A stretch of DNA of 64,000 bases, taken from Flavobacterium taihuense (lineage in GTDB: Bacteria > Bacteroidota > Bacteroidia > Flavobacteriales > Flavobacteriaceae). The notes beneath the pieces were generated by a model, which saw only the letters and a list, made by a program, of their open reading frames with translations, was not told the DNA's origin and ran no database searches. The DNA lies in the NCBI RefSeq assembly GCF_019351435.1, contig NZ_JAHWYN010000002.1, forward strand, positions 124,001-188,000, in the 5' to 3' direction. The position numbers and the translations under genes are program-made. Positions 56,801 to 64,000 of this stretch are shown piece after piece; position 1 is the first letter of the stretch; every line of letters begins with the position of its first letter.

Positions 56801-56834
56801 CGAAAACAACCTTTAACAAAGAAGGTTGTTTTTA
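56801..56834 (-). terminator. Terminator of the response-regulator gene
   Basis: AAAACAACCTT pairs perfectly with AAGGTTGTTTT around TAACAAAG. It lies between the regulator stop and the first precursor on the minus strand, so the precursors need their own promoter. Confidence 0.75.
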
Positions 56835-56865
56835 AGTAAAATATGTTAAAATCTAGAAAGTGGTT

Positions 56866-57522
56866 CTAAATAAATCCTTGCTTAATGGCTTCTTTCACTA
56901 GACCCGAGTCGTCTGTAACCTCAAAGATTTTTTTCATTCGGATGATGCGCTTTTGGATAGCGCTTGTTGTCAGACAGATAACTCCTTCTAACTCTTTTAT
57001 TTTAAATCCTTTGGATAAATAGAATAAAATTTGACGATTGTGATCTTCAACCATCAACTCTTTTTTCCATATTTCATTAATGCAGTTCTTTACCGTAATG
57101 CTTTGGTATGAGTTGCCATTCATGACCTCCATCACAGCTTGCTGTAATTTTTCTGGTGTAATATCATTTTTTATGATAAGTGCATCTGGTCTTACATTCT
57201 TGTAGATTTCATATACAATGATAATTTCAGTATGAGCAGTAATCATAATAATTTTGCAATTAGGCATCACTTCTCTAATAAAAAGAGCCAAATCACTCCC
57301 TGATAGAATAGACTTCTCTTCATAACCTGGTAAGCCTTTATCAATGAAAGCAATATCAAATGATTCTTTAGCTGCATAACTTTTCATTAGACTGCAGTAG
57401 GCCTCCTCACAATTATGGGCTTTTGAGAAAATAGGTGAATTTAATCCAAAAGGAGCCGTTGCAAGAGCACTAATATAACCTTCTACAGTCATCGGATGAT
57501 CATCTACTACAAGTACATTCAT
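56866..57522 (-). CDS. NarL/LuxR-type response regulator
   Basis: DNA-binding response regulator, 218 aa. The receiver domain has the acidic pair in VVDDHP (Asp7, Asp8), the phospho-acceptor Asp61 in AFIDKGLPG and the Thr/Lys switch residues (MITAHT, LIIKND). A C-terminal LuxR-type HTH is visible (ILFYLSKGFKIKELEGVICLTTSAIQKRI). Start set at ATG 57522 because the receiver starts there. It is divergent from the LytTR gene and directly upstream of the lanthipeptide precursors. Its likely kinase is the TPR histidine kinase at 58928, whose HisKA_3 type normally partners NarL-type regulators. Confidence 0.88.
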   Translation of the reverse strand: MNVLVVDDHPMTVEGYISALATAPFGLNSPIFSKAHNCEEAYCSLMKSYAAKESFDIAFIDKGLPGYEEKSILSGSDLALFIREVMPNCKIIMITAHTEIIIVYEIYKNVRPDALIIKNDITPEKLQQAVMEVMNGNSYQSITVKNCINEIWKKELMVEDHNRQILFYLSKGFKIKELEGVICLTTSAIQKRIIRMKKIFEVTDDSGLVKEAIKQGFI

Positions 57523-57619
57523 TATTAGATATTTTAACTTTAACAAAATAGGCAGTTTTTCTACAACAATAGAAATTGAATCCTCTCTACATTGCAGCTC
57601 CTTATTTTAGTATAATTAT

Positions 57620-58333
57620 ATGCGGTTTTCTTTTCTTATTATTGACGACAATGCCAGCAATGTCAAGGAAACTTTAGAACTCTTTGAAAATTTTCCTAAT
57701 TATTTTTGCGCTGGAGTCGTCAAAGATAGTCAAACGGCAATAAACCAAATTATAAAAGTAAAACCACAACTGATAATTGCCCAAATTCCTATCAAATCAA
57801 ATGATAATGCCTCATTTTTCAAAACTATAACAGAGTCATTTCAATATTTGGAGTGCATCCCTTATTTTGTCGCCTTAGCTTCATCTCCCAATTATGCGCT
57901 TGAGGCAATACAGTCTGGATTTTCAGATTATATAGTAGAACCTTTGCATATTCATGAATTGGGAAAAATGCTCTTTAAGTTTGAAAAAAGAAATCCTCCA
58001 AACATTGCCACAACTATTTGCATTAAGTCCTATAGCGATTATCAATTCGTTACTTTACAAGATGTCGCCTATTTAAAAGCGGATAACAATACTACTGACA
58101 TTCAGATGGACAATGGCAAAACGGTTAATGCTTATAAAACATTAAAACATTTTGAAAGCACATTGCCATTCTATTTTTTAAGGATTCACAAAAGTTATAT
58201 TGTGAACATTAACCATGTTTCTCGTATACATTTCAGTAAATCAAAATGTTATCTCAATTACAATGAAATTCTACCATTTTCCCTTACGTACAGAGATAAT
58301 ATTGATGCCATAATCCGGAAATTAAACATTTAA
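57620..58333 (+). CDS. LytTR-family regulator with degenerate receiver domain
   Basis: DNA-binding regulator, 237 aa. The N-terminal receiver-like domain keeps the acidic pair (LIIDDNASN, Asp9-Asp10), but the phospho-acceptor site reads LIIAQIPIK: Gln55 replaces the Asp, so it is probably not phosphorylated at the usual place. The C-terminal LytTR domain (about 135-237) is complete: VTLQDVAYLKADNNTTDI, TLKHFESTLP, FLRIHKSYIVNINHV. It may respond to protein contacts or another signal. Divergent from the NarL-type regulator, with a gap of 97 bp that would carry both promoters. Confidence 0.85.
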   Translation: MRFSFLIIDDNASNVKETLELFENFPNYFCAGVVKDSQTAINQIIKVKPQLIIAQIPIKSNDNASFFKTITESFQYLECIPYFVALASSPNYALEAIQSGFSDYIVEPLHIHELGKMLFKFEKRNPPNIATTICIKSYSDYQFVTLQDVAYLKADNNTTDIQMDNGKTVNAYKTLKHFESTLPFYFLRIHKSYIVNINHVSRIHFSKSKCYLNYNEILPFSLTYRDNIDAIIRKLNI

Positions 58334-58523
58334 GCTCGGCAAATAAAATCCATTTAATTGTTTTTACAATAATCTCATTATTGCAAACACACACTTTCGC
58401 CCCTTAGATTATACTAAAAACTACTATACTGGATCAGCTCACTATAAGCTGCCTAAATTTAAAAAAACACTCCTCTTTTGACCGTTAATTTGCTCTAGTA
58501 ATAAACAACAGAAGCTTCTAAAT

Positions 58524-58577
58524 AATTATTGAAAATGGGGAAACAACTGCTTTTAAGCTGTGTCATTTTCAATAATT
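58524..58577. repeat. Inverted repeat upstream of the small lipoprotein gene
   Basis: AATTATTGAAAATG (58524-58537) and CATTTTCAATAATT (58564-58577) are perfectly complementary with a 26-nt loop. No T-tract follows. It may be a regulatory leader structure of the kinase unit. The gap 58334-58671 otherwise shows nothing recognisable. Confidence 0.6.
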
Positions 58578-58671
58578 CTGAACAGTCAATTCCCGGCTTT
58601 TCTTAAAAAAAGATACTCCATTCTGGACAGTATCGTGATAAACTATTTTTTAATTTTTTAAACATTTTTTA

Positions 58672-58842
58672 ATGAAAAAGCTAATAATTGCTATCGGCTG
58701 CTTTACGGCTATTGTTTTAATGTCATCTTGTACTGCAGATCCTGTTGAGAGTTCTAATAATGAAACTCTAAAAACCAAAAACCAAGTTATTTTACCGGCA
58801 AATCAATCTGCTATAGATGGGGTAGACCCTCCGAGACCTTAA
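58672..58842 (+). CDS. Small lipoprotein (56 aa) upstream of the histidine kinase
   Basis: A short gene: MKKLIIAIGCFTAIVLMSSC, with a lipobox SSC at Cys20, then a hydrophilic stretch and a Pro-rich end (DGVDPPRP). Preceded by an AT-rich leader. It lies 85 bp before the TPR histidine kinase on the same strand. Small lipoproteins of this form occur ahead of TPR kinases in flavobacteria as I recall. It may be a signal peptide precursor or accessory sensor subunit; that role is inference from position. Confidence 0.65.
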   Translation: MKKLIIAIGCFTAIVLMSSCTADPVESSNNETLKTKNQVILPANQSAIDGVDPPRP

Positions 58843-58927
58843 TTCTGTTACTTTAAAACCGGATAATTCTTTAAGTTATCTGGTTTTAAATATATATTTT
58901 TGGTAGTAATTTAAAAAATATCAAAAG

Positions 58928-60937
58928 TTGAAAATAAAACTCATCATATTTTCGTTCACAACCTTCTTATCAGTTGTAACAGCTTGTCAAAAAAAAGAAG
59001 GTACTGGATATAAAAAAAGAGTTATTAGTATTCTAAATAACATAGACACAGTTAATTTAAAAAATTCTCAAAAGGTAAGTACATTAGATACTCTGAATCA
59101 TTATTTATTAAATCACGAAAATGATTCTATCAACAGAAACTTGCTCTTCAAAGTTGTCAATCAGTATTATTATTTAGGTGAACTCGAAAAGTATAAAATA
59201 ACAACAAAAGAAATTTTTGAGTTGGCAAGCTTAAAAAAAGACAAAGCACACATTGCAAAATCATTATATTACATCGGAAATTATCATTATGATAAATCAC
59301 AATATGATAGCGCTTATAGCTATTATAATAAATCAGAAAAATTATATGCCGCTCTAAATGATTCATTAATGTTGGGCACAACATCGCTTTTGAAAGGGAG
59401 TGTACTTTTAGAAACAGGAAATTATGCCGAAAGCGAAAGCGAAACAGTAAGAGCATTGCGGTTACTATCCAAAGTCAAGAGAACTGATTTAATATATAAT
59501 TGCTACAATCAAATTGCTATTTCCCTAAAAGGATTAAATAACTACAACAAATCATTAGATTATTTTAATTTGACTTTAAACCAATTGGATATTTTGGAAA
59601 AAGAAAAATATTCAACGCATAAAATATTAAAAAGTAGAATAAATTGCTATAACAATATAGGGAGGGTATATGAAAAAATGGGAAAATATACCGAAGCAAT
59701 GCACTATTATGACAAAGGTTTACAAACAAACAAAATTAAAAAAGAATTCCCAAGATATTATGCAATGTTATTGGATAACCTAGGTTATTCAAAAATGAAA
59801 ACGGGTAATTATAATGGTGTACATGAAATATTGATCGAATCATTACGATTAAGTGACAGTCTTGATATAAAACCGATTGTAATATCCAATAAAATTAATA
59901 TAGGTCAATATTTTCTCTATAAAAAAGACACTATAAAAGCTTTGACTTATATAAAAGAGGGATTTTCTTTATCTCGAAAAATAAAATACAGCGAATTAAC
60001 ACTTCAATCGTTGAAATTATTAATGGAGAATGATACCAAAAATAAAACCTACTATACTAATGAATATCTAAGAATTGACGATAGCTTACAAGAAGTCGAA
60101 AGAATAACAAGAAATAAATTCGCTCGCATTGCATATGAAACGGATTTAGTTGAAGAAAAAAATCAAGTATTATTAAAACGAAATACGTATATTATTGGTA
60201 TAACATCACTAGCAATACTGTTTTTCGCAGTTCTTTTTATAATATACCGTTTGAAATCACGAAATAAAGAACTATTTTTTATTAAGGAGCAGCAAGAAGC
60301 CAACGAAAAAATATATCAATTGATGCTAAAACATCAATCGGAGACAGAACAAGCCCGCAAGGAGGAAAGGAATCGTATAGCAATGGAATTACACGATGGC
60401 ATAGTAAATAGTGTTTTCACAACTCGGTTTAATCTAATCCAATTGGATTCAACCCAAATAGATAAAAAAGAGCAATTGGTAAAAGAGCTCGAAAAAACGG
60501 AGAATGAAATCAGAAGAGTTTCACATGATTTAACACAAAATCTACTTTTTGAGGATAAAAGCTTCCCTGAAATAGTAGCAAATCTGGTAGAATCTCAACA
60601 AAACCAATACAATACAAAATTTGATGTATCAGTAGATAAATATATAGATTGGTCTTCCGTTTCAAGTGCTAGTAAAATACATATTTATCGTATAATCCAG
60701 GAAGCGCTACAAAATAGTAATAAATATTCCAAAGCAGAAAGATGCTATATAATGCTATTAAAAACTGCCGACAAAATAACCATTCGTATTTGGGACAACG
60801 GAATTGGATTCAATACAGAGAAGGTGAAACGAGGTATCGGATTGAAAAATATCAAGGACAGAACCAAAACATTAAACGGTCAATTGAAAATAACATCCGA
60901 AATAGGGAAAGGAACTACAATTGAAGTTGTCTTTTAA
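58928..60937 (+). CDS. TPR-containing sensor histidine kinase (HisKA_3 type)
   Basis: Membrane histidine kinase, 669 aa, starting at TTG 58928; the lipoprotein signal LSVVTAC with Cys20 follows. A periplasmic TPR array spans about residues 95-395 (SLYYIGNYHYDKSQYDSAYSYY type repeats are visible). One TM helix is at about 418-440 (IIGITSLAILFFAVLFIIY), then a coiled coil, the dimerisation/phospho-acceptor box ERNRIAMELHDGI with His489, and a HATPase domain (IIQEALQNSNKYSKA; IWDNGIGF; RGIGLKNIKDR). It probably phosphorylates the NarL-type regulator at 56866-57522 in response to a periplasmic signal, perhaps the lanthipeptide or the nearby lipoprotein. Confidence 0.9.
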   Translation: MKIKLIIFSFTTFLSVVTACQKKEGTGYKKRVISILNNIDTVNLKNSQKVSTLDTLNHYLLNHENDSINRNLLFKVVNQYYYLGELEKYKITTKEIFELASLKKDKAHIAKSLYYIGNYHYDKSQYDSAYSYYNKSEKLYAALNDSLMLGTTSLLKGSVLLETGNYAESESETVRALRLLSKVKRTDLIYNCYNQIAISLKGLNNYNKSLDYFNLTLNQLDILEKEKYSTHKILKSRINCYNNIGRVYEKMGKYTEAMHYYDKGLQTNKIKKEFPRYYAMLLDNLGYSKMKTGNYNGVHEILIESLRLSDSLDIKPIVISNKINIGQYFLYKKDTIKALTYIKEGFSLSRKIKYSELTLQSLKLLMENDTKNKTYYTNEYLRIDDSLQEVERITRNKFARIAYETDLVEEKNQVLLKRNTYIIGITSLAILFFAVLFIIYRLKSRNKELFFIKEQQEANEKIYQLMLKHQSETEQARKEERNRIAMELHDGIVNSVFTTRFNLIQLDSTQIDKKEQLVKELEKTENEIRRVSHDLTQNLLFEDKSFPEIVANLVESQQNQYNTKFDVSVDKYIDWSSVSSASKIHIYRIIQEALQNSNKYSKAERCYIMLLKTADKITIRIWDNGIGFNTEKVKRGIGLKNIKDRTKTLNGQLKITSEIGKGTTIEVVF

Positions 60938-61177
60938 TGGTGCTATTTTTAATTCTATATTGCTTTTTTTAAGTTTATTTTTAAAAATATAGTTATTGCA
61001 ACTCATTTTCCATCTAAAATGGTAATATGACTGTATAGTGATTTGATATTGGCACAATCTGAATTTTAACATAGTTTACCCAAAAAACACATATTTTGTT
61101 AAACATTATTGATGAAGTTTCTTTATTGTTGTTCCAGTTCTTAATTTCGGATGATTAATCTCTAAAATTAATTATTG

Positions 61178-61354
61178 ATGCAGAAAATACTTCTAATGGT
61201 AGCTATAATTATTGCGCTCCTTTTTAATGAATTTGTTAAAAAACACACCACACAAAATCCGATCCTTACTGAAACTCTTGAAAAAATTCATAAAGGAAAA
61301 ATAGCTTGTCGAACTATGAATAGGTTCGTATTTCTTTCCCAACTATCATTATAA
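61178..61354 (+). CDS. Possible small membrane peptide (58 aa), doubtful
   Basis: ATG at 61178 opens a 58-codon frame with a hydrophobic start (MQKILLMVAIIIALLF) and a basic remainder. There is no homolog that I recognise and no clear ribosome-binding site. It may be a real single-TM peptide, a gene remnant or chance. The rest of the 741-bp gap 60938-61678 is AT-rich and shows nothing recognisable. Confidence 0.25.
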   Translation: MQKILLMVAIIIALLFNEFVKKHTTQNPILTETLEKIHKGKIACRTMNRFVFLSQLSL

Positions 61355-61678
61355 TACCTATCCCTCAAATACTCAGAAGCCTCTTCTGTCAAGTAAAGAC
61401 CCACAAACCACATAATGATTACTCCTATTTATTATACCATTCTATCTGTCAAATATAGAACGTCTAATTATATAAAGTATAAAGGAAATCAAATACAACC
61501 GATTTGGCAAGTTATAATCATTAAGTAGTTAACTTTTGTAACAATTTAATAAACTTTCTCATGTTTTTTCGTAAAAACCACCTTTTTTAACTTAAATTGG
61601 CTAAGAAAAACAAATGCCACTCCCAGTTTTTTAAAGTTAGCTGCCAAGCTTAAATCTATAATTACTAATAACATATTT

Positions 61679-62581
61679 ATGAAGAATATCGATCAAGAGA
61701 TATTGAAGATTTATACTGCAAAATCGCAAGCAGATAAAGCAATTAGTTCCCTAAAAGGAATATTACTAGGTATTAGTTTAGATAAAGTTATAAATGAAAA
61801 AGAACTAAATGAACTCATGAAATGGGTTATTGCTCATGATAGTTTAATAAACCGAAATCCTTTTAATGAATTTATGACAGTCATTAAAGAGACAATCTCA
61901 AATAAGATACCTCCATCAGAAACGATCGAAGATTTATATTGGTTGTGTCAAAAATATGAAAGTGATAATTATTATTATAATGCAGTAACTACTGACCTCC
62001 AAACCCTACAAGGGCTTTGTTATGGCATTTTAGCCGATGGAATTATTAGCAACAAAGAAATATTTGATTTAAACAGTTGGTTGGAAGAAAATGAACATTT
62101 AAACACCTATTATCCGTACGATGAAATAAGAAGTTTAATAGTCTCAATACTTTCAGACAATAGAATTGATGAAGATGAAAGAATCGTTTTGAAAGCATAC
62201 TTCAATCAATTCGTAAAATTGCAAGATATAGAAATACAAAAGCAAATAGACTCAGAAACCTCAGATGTAAACATTTCAGGACTTTGTACAAGTGAACCAA
62301 ATGTCATTTTCACTGGAAAGACATTTTGCATCACAGGAGTACTAAAAAGAGGAAACAGAGAGACATTACAAAATGATATTCGCAAACTCGGTGGTATACC
62401 AACAGAAAGTATTAGTAAAAAGACCGATTATTTGATAGTAGGCGATAATGGAAATCCAGCATGGGCTTTTTCTTGCTATGGGCGAAAAGTTGAAAAAGCT
62501 TTAAACTTGAGAAAAGATGGCCATACAATCACATTAATCCACGAATTTGATTTTGCGGATATTGTGGATGACTTAATTTAA
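61679..62581 (+). CDS. TerB-like and BRCT domain protein
   Basis: Predicted cytoplasmic protein, 300 aa. Two acidic helical repeats at about residues 15-80 and 105-185 resemble TerB/EF-hand-like modules (GILLGISLDKVINEKELNELMKW; GILADGIISNKEIFDLNSWL; ILSDNRIDEDERIVLKAYF). A C-terminal BRCT domain follows (about 208-300: FTGKTFCITGVLKRGNRE, LGGIPTESISKKTDYLIVG), close to the BRCT of bacterial DNA ligase. It is 98 bp ahead of a large ATPase gene on the same strand. A pairing of BRCT protein and helicase suggests DNA-end or invasion sensing, but the function is not known. Confidence 0.85.
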   Translation: MKNIDQEILKIYTAKSQADKAISSLKGILLGISLDKVINEKELNELMKWVIAHDSLINRNPFNEFMTVIKETISNKIPPSETIEDLYWLCQKYESDNYYYNAVTTDLQTLQGLCYGILADGIISNKEIFDLNSWLEENEHLNTYYPYDEIRSLIVSILSDNRIDEDERIVLKAYFNQFVKLQDIEIQKQIDSETSDVNISGLCTSEPNVIFTGKTFCITGVLKRGNRETLQNDIRKLGGIPTESISKKTDYLIVGDNGNPAWAFSCYGRKVEKALNLRKDGHTITLIHEFDFADIVDDLI

Positions 62582-62679
62582 TAAATACAATTGAGACATA
62601 ATTACCTTGACGATTCAGTGAATGAGTCTCAACAGATATCAAAGAAAACACTATTTTTAAGGATAAAAACATTCATGAT

Positions 62680-64000
62680 ATGGCCGATTTAATATTTCTC
62701 AAAGCACTAAGAGACAAACTAAAAGGAGGAAATACAAAATCAATTCACCTCAATGTACTACCTGGACGGTTTGCTACAAGACTTGATTTCGCAAATTTGA
62801 ATTATATAAAACCAGATTATGCGGAGTCTTTTTTAGAAGCTTTGTTAAAAAAGTCCTGCTTTGAATTTAAAATCACTTTTGATGATGTAAACTTGAATAG
62901 TATTTCTAGTGAGGAACAAAAGAAGTTTAGTCTACTTTCCAAAAGGCTTAATTCCCTGAATGTTGAAAACGATGACAACTACAAAGAACACGGAATAAAG
63001 ACTTTCGGATTTGGATATCCTATTTTGATTAAACCTTCTAAGCAAGATCCAAAAAAAATCATAAAAGCACCTCTTTTTATCTGGCAGTTAGAGATGGTAA
63101 AAGCGACCGATAAAATAAATACATGGTCAATCCTTCGTAATAAAGTAAAAACGGAGACTGGTAAGATTGTCGATGAAGAAATCCACTCTGTAGGATTAAA
63201 TGAAGTTCTACTTTCTTTTTTGAAAAATGATGAAGGAATTATTATTCCCCAAATCAATGAAGATTTACTTGAAGATGCCATTATTGATAAAAATGAACTT
63301 CTTGACGAGTGTTACAAAATATTAAAATCACTAAACTCAAATTCGCCGTCTAACTTAATTGAAGATCTGAAGCAAAAATTCAAAGAACCATTAGCCAATA
63401 TACCAGAAGCTTTAACTATTGATTCTCGATCTAATAATCTGCCTTGGATTCATTTTGGAGGTGTTTTCGGTTTGTTTAGAACGCAAAAAGAAAGCATCAT
63501 AACGGATATTGACAAGCTTATTGAGAAAGCTGATAATTTTCAATTTGATAATTTAAAAGTTCAACCTTTTAATGGCACTGCATATAGCGCAGTAGATACT
63601 GATCCTAGTCAACAAGAAATATTAAGCACTTTAGGATTTGAACCAAAAAAAATCATTCAAGGACCACCAGGAACAGGAAAAAGTCAGTCGTTAACAGCAT
63701 TAATCACAAATGCATTAGCCAATAATTTAAAGTGCCTTGTTGTATGCGAAAAGAAAACAGCTCACGATGTTATTAAAAATAATCTACATCGAGAAAATGA
63801 TCAATTAGGTGCGTTAGCTGCTGTAATTGAAGATATAAATAAAGACAGAGATATTATCGTTAATTCGGTTAGAGACAGAATAAGTAATCCACCTATTTTT
63901 TATGGTAACAGTCAGATCAACTATAATACAGTTAAAAAGGATATCGATACTGCCGTTGGGGAGCTTAATAATAGCCATAAAAAATTAGGTCAGAGCATCT
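62680..64000 (+). CDS. Large P-loop helicase-like protein (cut by window end)
   Basis: Open frame from ATG 62680 through the last base, 440 codons without a stop, so the protein continues beyond the window. It starts MADLIFLKALRDKLKGG. The first 300 residues resemble the N-terminal region of very large SF1 helicases of the DUF4011 type. Walker A is IQGPPGTGKSQSLTAL at about residue 328, followed by LKCLVVCEKKTAHDVI, as in SF1 enzymes. In the same orientation as the BRCT protein; likely co-transcribed. Enzymes of this layout are frequent in anti-phage islands, so a defence role is plausible but unproven. Confidence 0.75.
   Translation, partial: MADLIFLKALRDKLKGGNTKSIHLNVLPGRFATRLDFANLNYIKPDYAESFLEALLKKSCFEFKITFDDVNLNSISSEEQKKFSLLSKRLNSLNVENDDNYKEHGIKTFGFGYPILIKPSKQDPKKIIKAPLFIWQLEMVKATDKINTWSILRNKVKTETGKIVDEEIHSVGLNEVLLSFLKNDEGIIIPQINEDLLEDAIIDKNELLDECYKILKSLNSNSPSNLIEDLKQKFKEPLANIPEALTIDSRSNNLPWIHFGGVFGLFRTQKESIITDIDKLIEKADNFQFDNLKVQPFNGTAYSAVDTDPSQQEILSTLGFEPKKIIQGPPGTGKSQSLTALITNALANNLKCLVVCEKKTAHDVIKNNLHRENDQLGALAAVIEDINKDRDIIVNSVRDRISNPPIFYGNSQINYNTVKKDIDTAVGELNNSHKKLGQSI

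Noticed and set aside
57575..57605. Possible second attachment site (GAATCCTCTCTACATTGCAGC) resembling the tRNA-Ser 3' end
   Set aside because: Only short interrupted matches to the tRNA end; not a credible direct repeat.
1..64000. CRISPR arrays, rRNA genes, insertion-sequence transposases, replication origin
   Set aside because: No regularly spaced repeats, rRNA signatures, transposase frames or origin features were seen in the window.

Overview
The window is a piece of a Flavobacterium-like chromosome (phylum Bacteroidota, family Flavobacteriaceae). Evidence: AT-rich DNA, -33/-7 promoters of the TTG / TAnnTTTG type, and typical flavobacterial gene families (PKD/CHAT proteins, IntDOT-like integrase, class I lanthipeptide precursors with a GG leader, TPR histidine kinases).

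Region 1 (1-11 kb): a C-terminal processing protease (prc), a DUF3754/TMEM143-like membrane protein, then a complete minus-strand multidrug efflux operon (tetR1, outer-membrane factor, adaptor, RND pump). Region 2 (11-14.4 kb): an accessory insert holding rsgA, an ORF6N gene between long direct repeats, and a DUF2971 gene between 14-bp inverted repeats. A decayed copy of the tail of the second RND pump lies at the insert edge. Region 3 (14.4-21.5 kb): a second, paralogous tetR2-OMF-adaptor-RND set preceded by yceI. Both units carry the same palindromic operator, GGAAAC-N16-GTTTC(C/T), so the two regulators may cross-talk.

Region 4 (21.6-40.7 kb): mostly housekeeping genes (polyprenyl synthase, 2-oxoglutarate dehydrogenase E1/E2, MFS pump, TatD, acyltransferase, asparaginase). 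It also holds a surface or stress module: a retropepsin-like protease, a TPR-CHAT caspase-like protein, a PKD/beta-barrel protein, a lipoprotein, and a sigma factor with a TPR-containing anti-sigma-like protein. Three 37-38 bp repeats between the lipoprotein and the sigma gene look like tandem alternative-sigma promoters. Two copies of a structured intergenic element, with compensatory stem changes, lie at 3.83 kb and 35.99 kb.

Region 5 (40.7-64 kb): tRNA-Ser(GGA) followed by a tyrosine integrase marks the left edge of a probable genomic island. Its main cargo is a class I lanthipeptide cluster on the minus strand: two short precursors (one of them a 49-codon gene), two secreted S41-type proteins, LanC, full-length LanB, two DxD glycosyltransferase-like proteins, a C39-peptidase ABC exporter and an HlyD adaptor. 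A NarL-type response regulator, a LytTR regulator with a degenerate receiver, a small lipoprotein and a TPR histidine kinase sit beside it and probably control it. The window ends in a TerB-like/BRCT protein and a large P-loop helicase-like protein cut by the window edge, possibly a defence pair.

The most interesting system is the lanthipeptide cluster. It combines class I ring-forming enzymes, a double-glycine C39 exporter, two possible sugar-transfer enzymes and two extracytoplasmic S41 proteins, and may make an undescribed, possibly glycosylated, two-component peptide.
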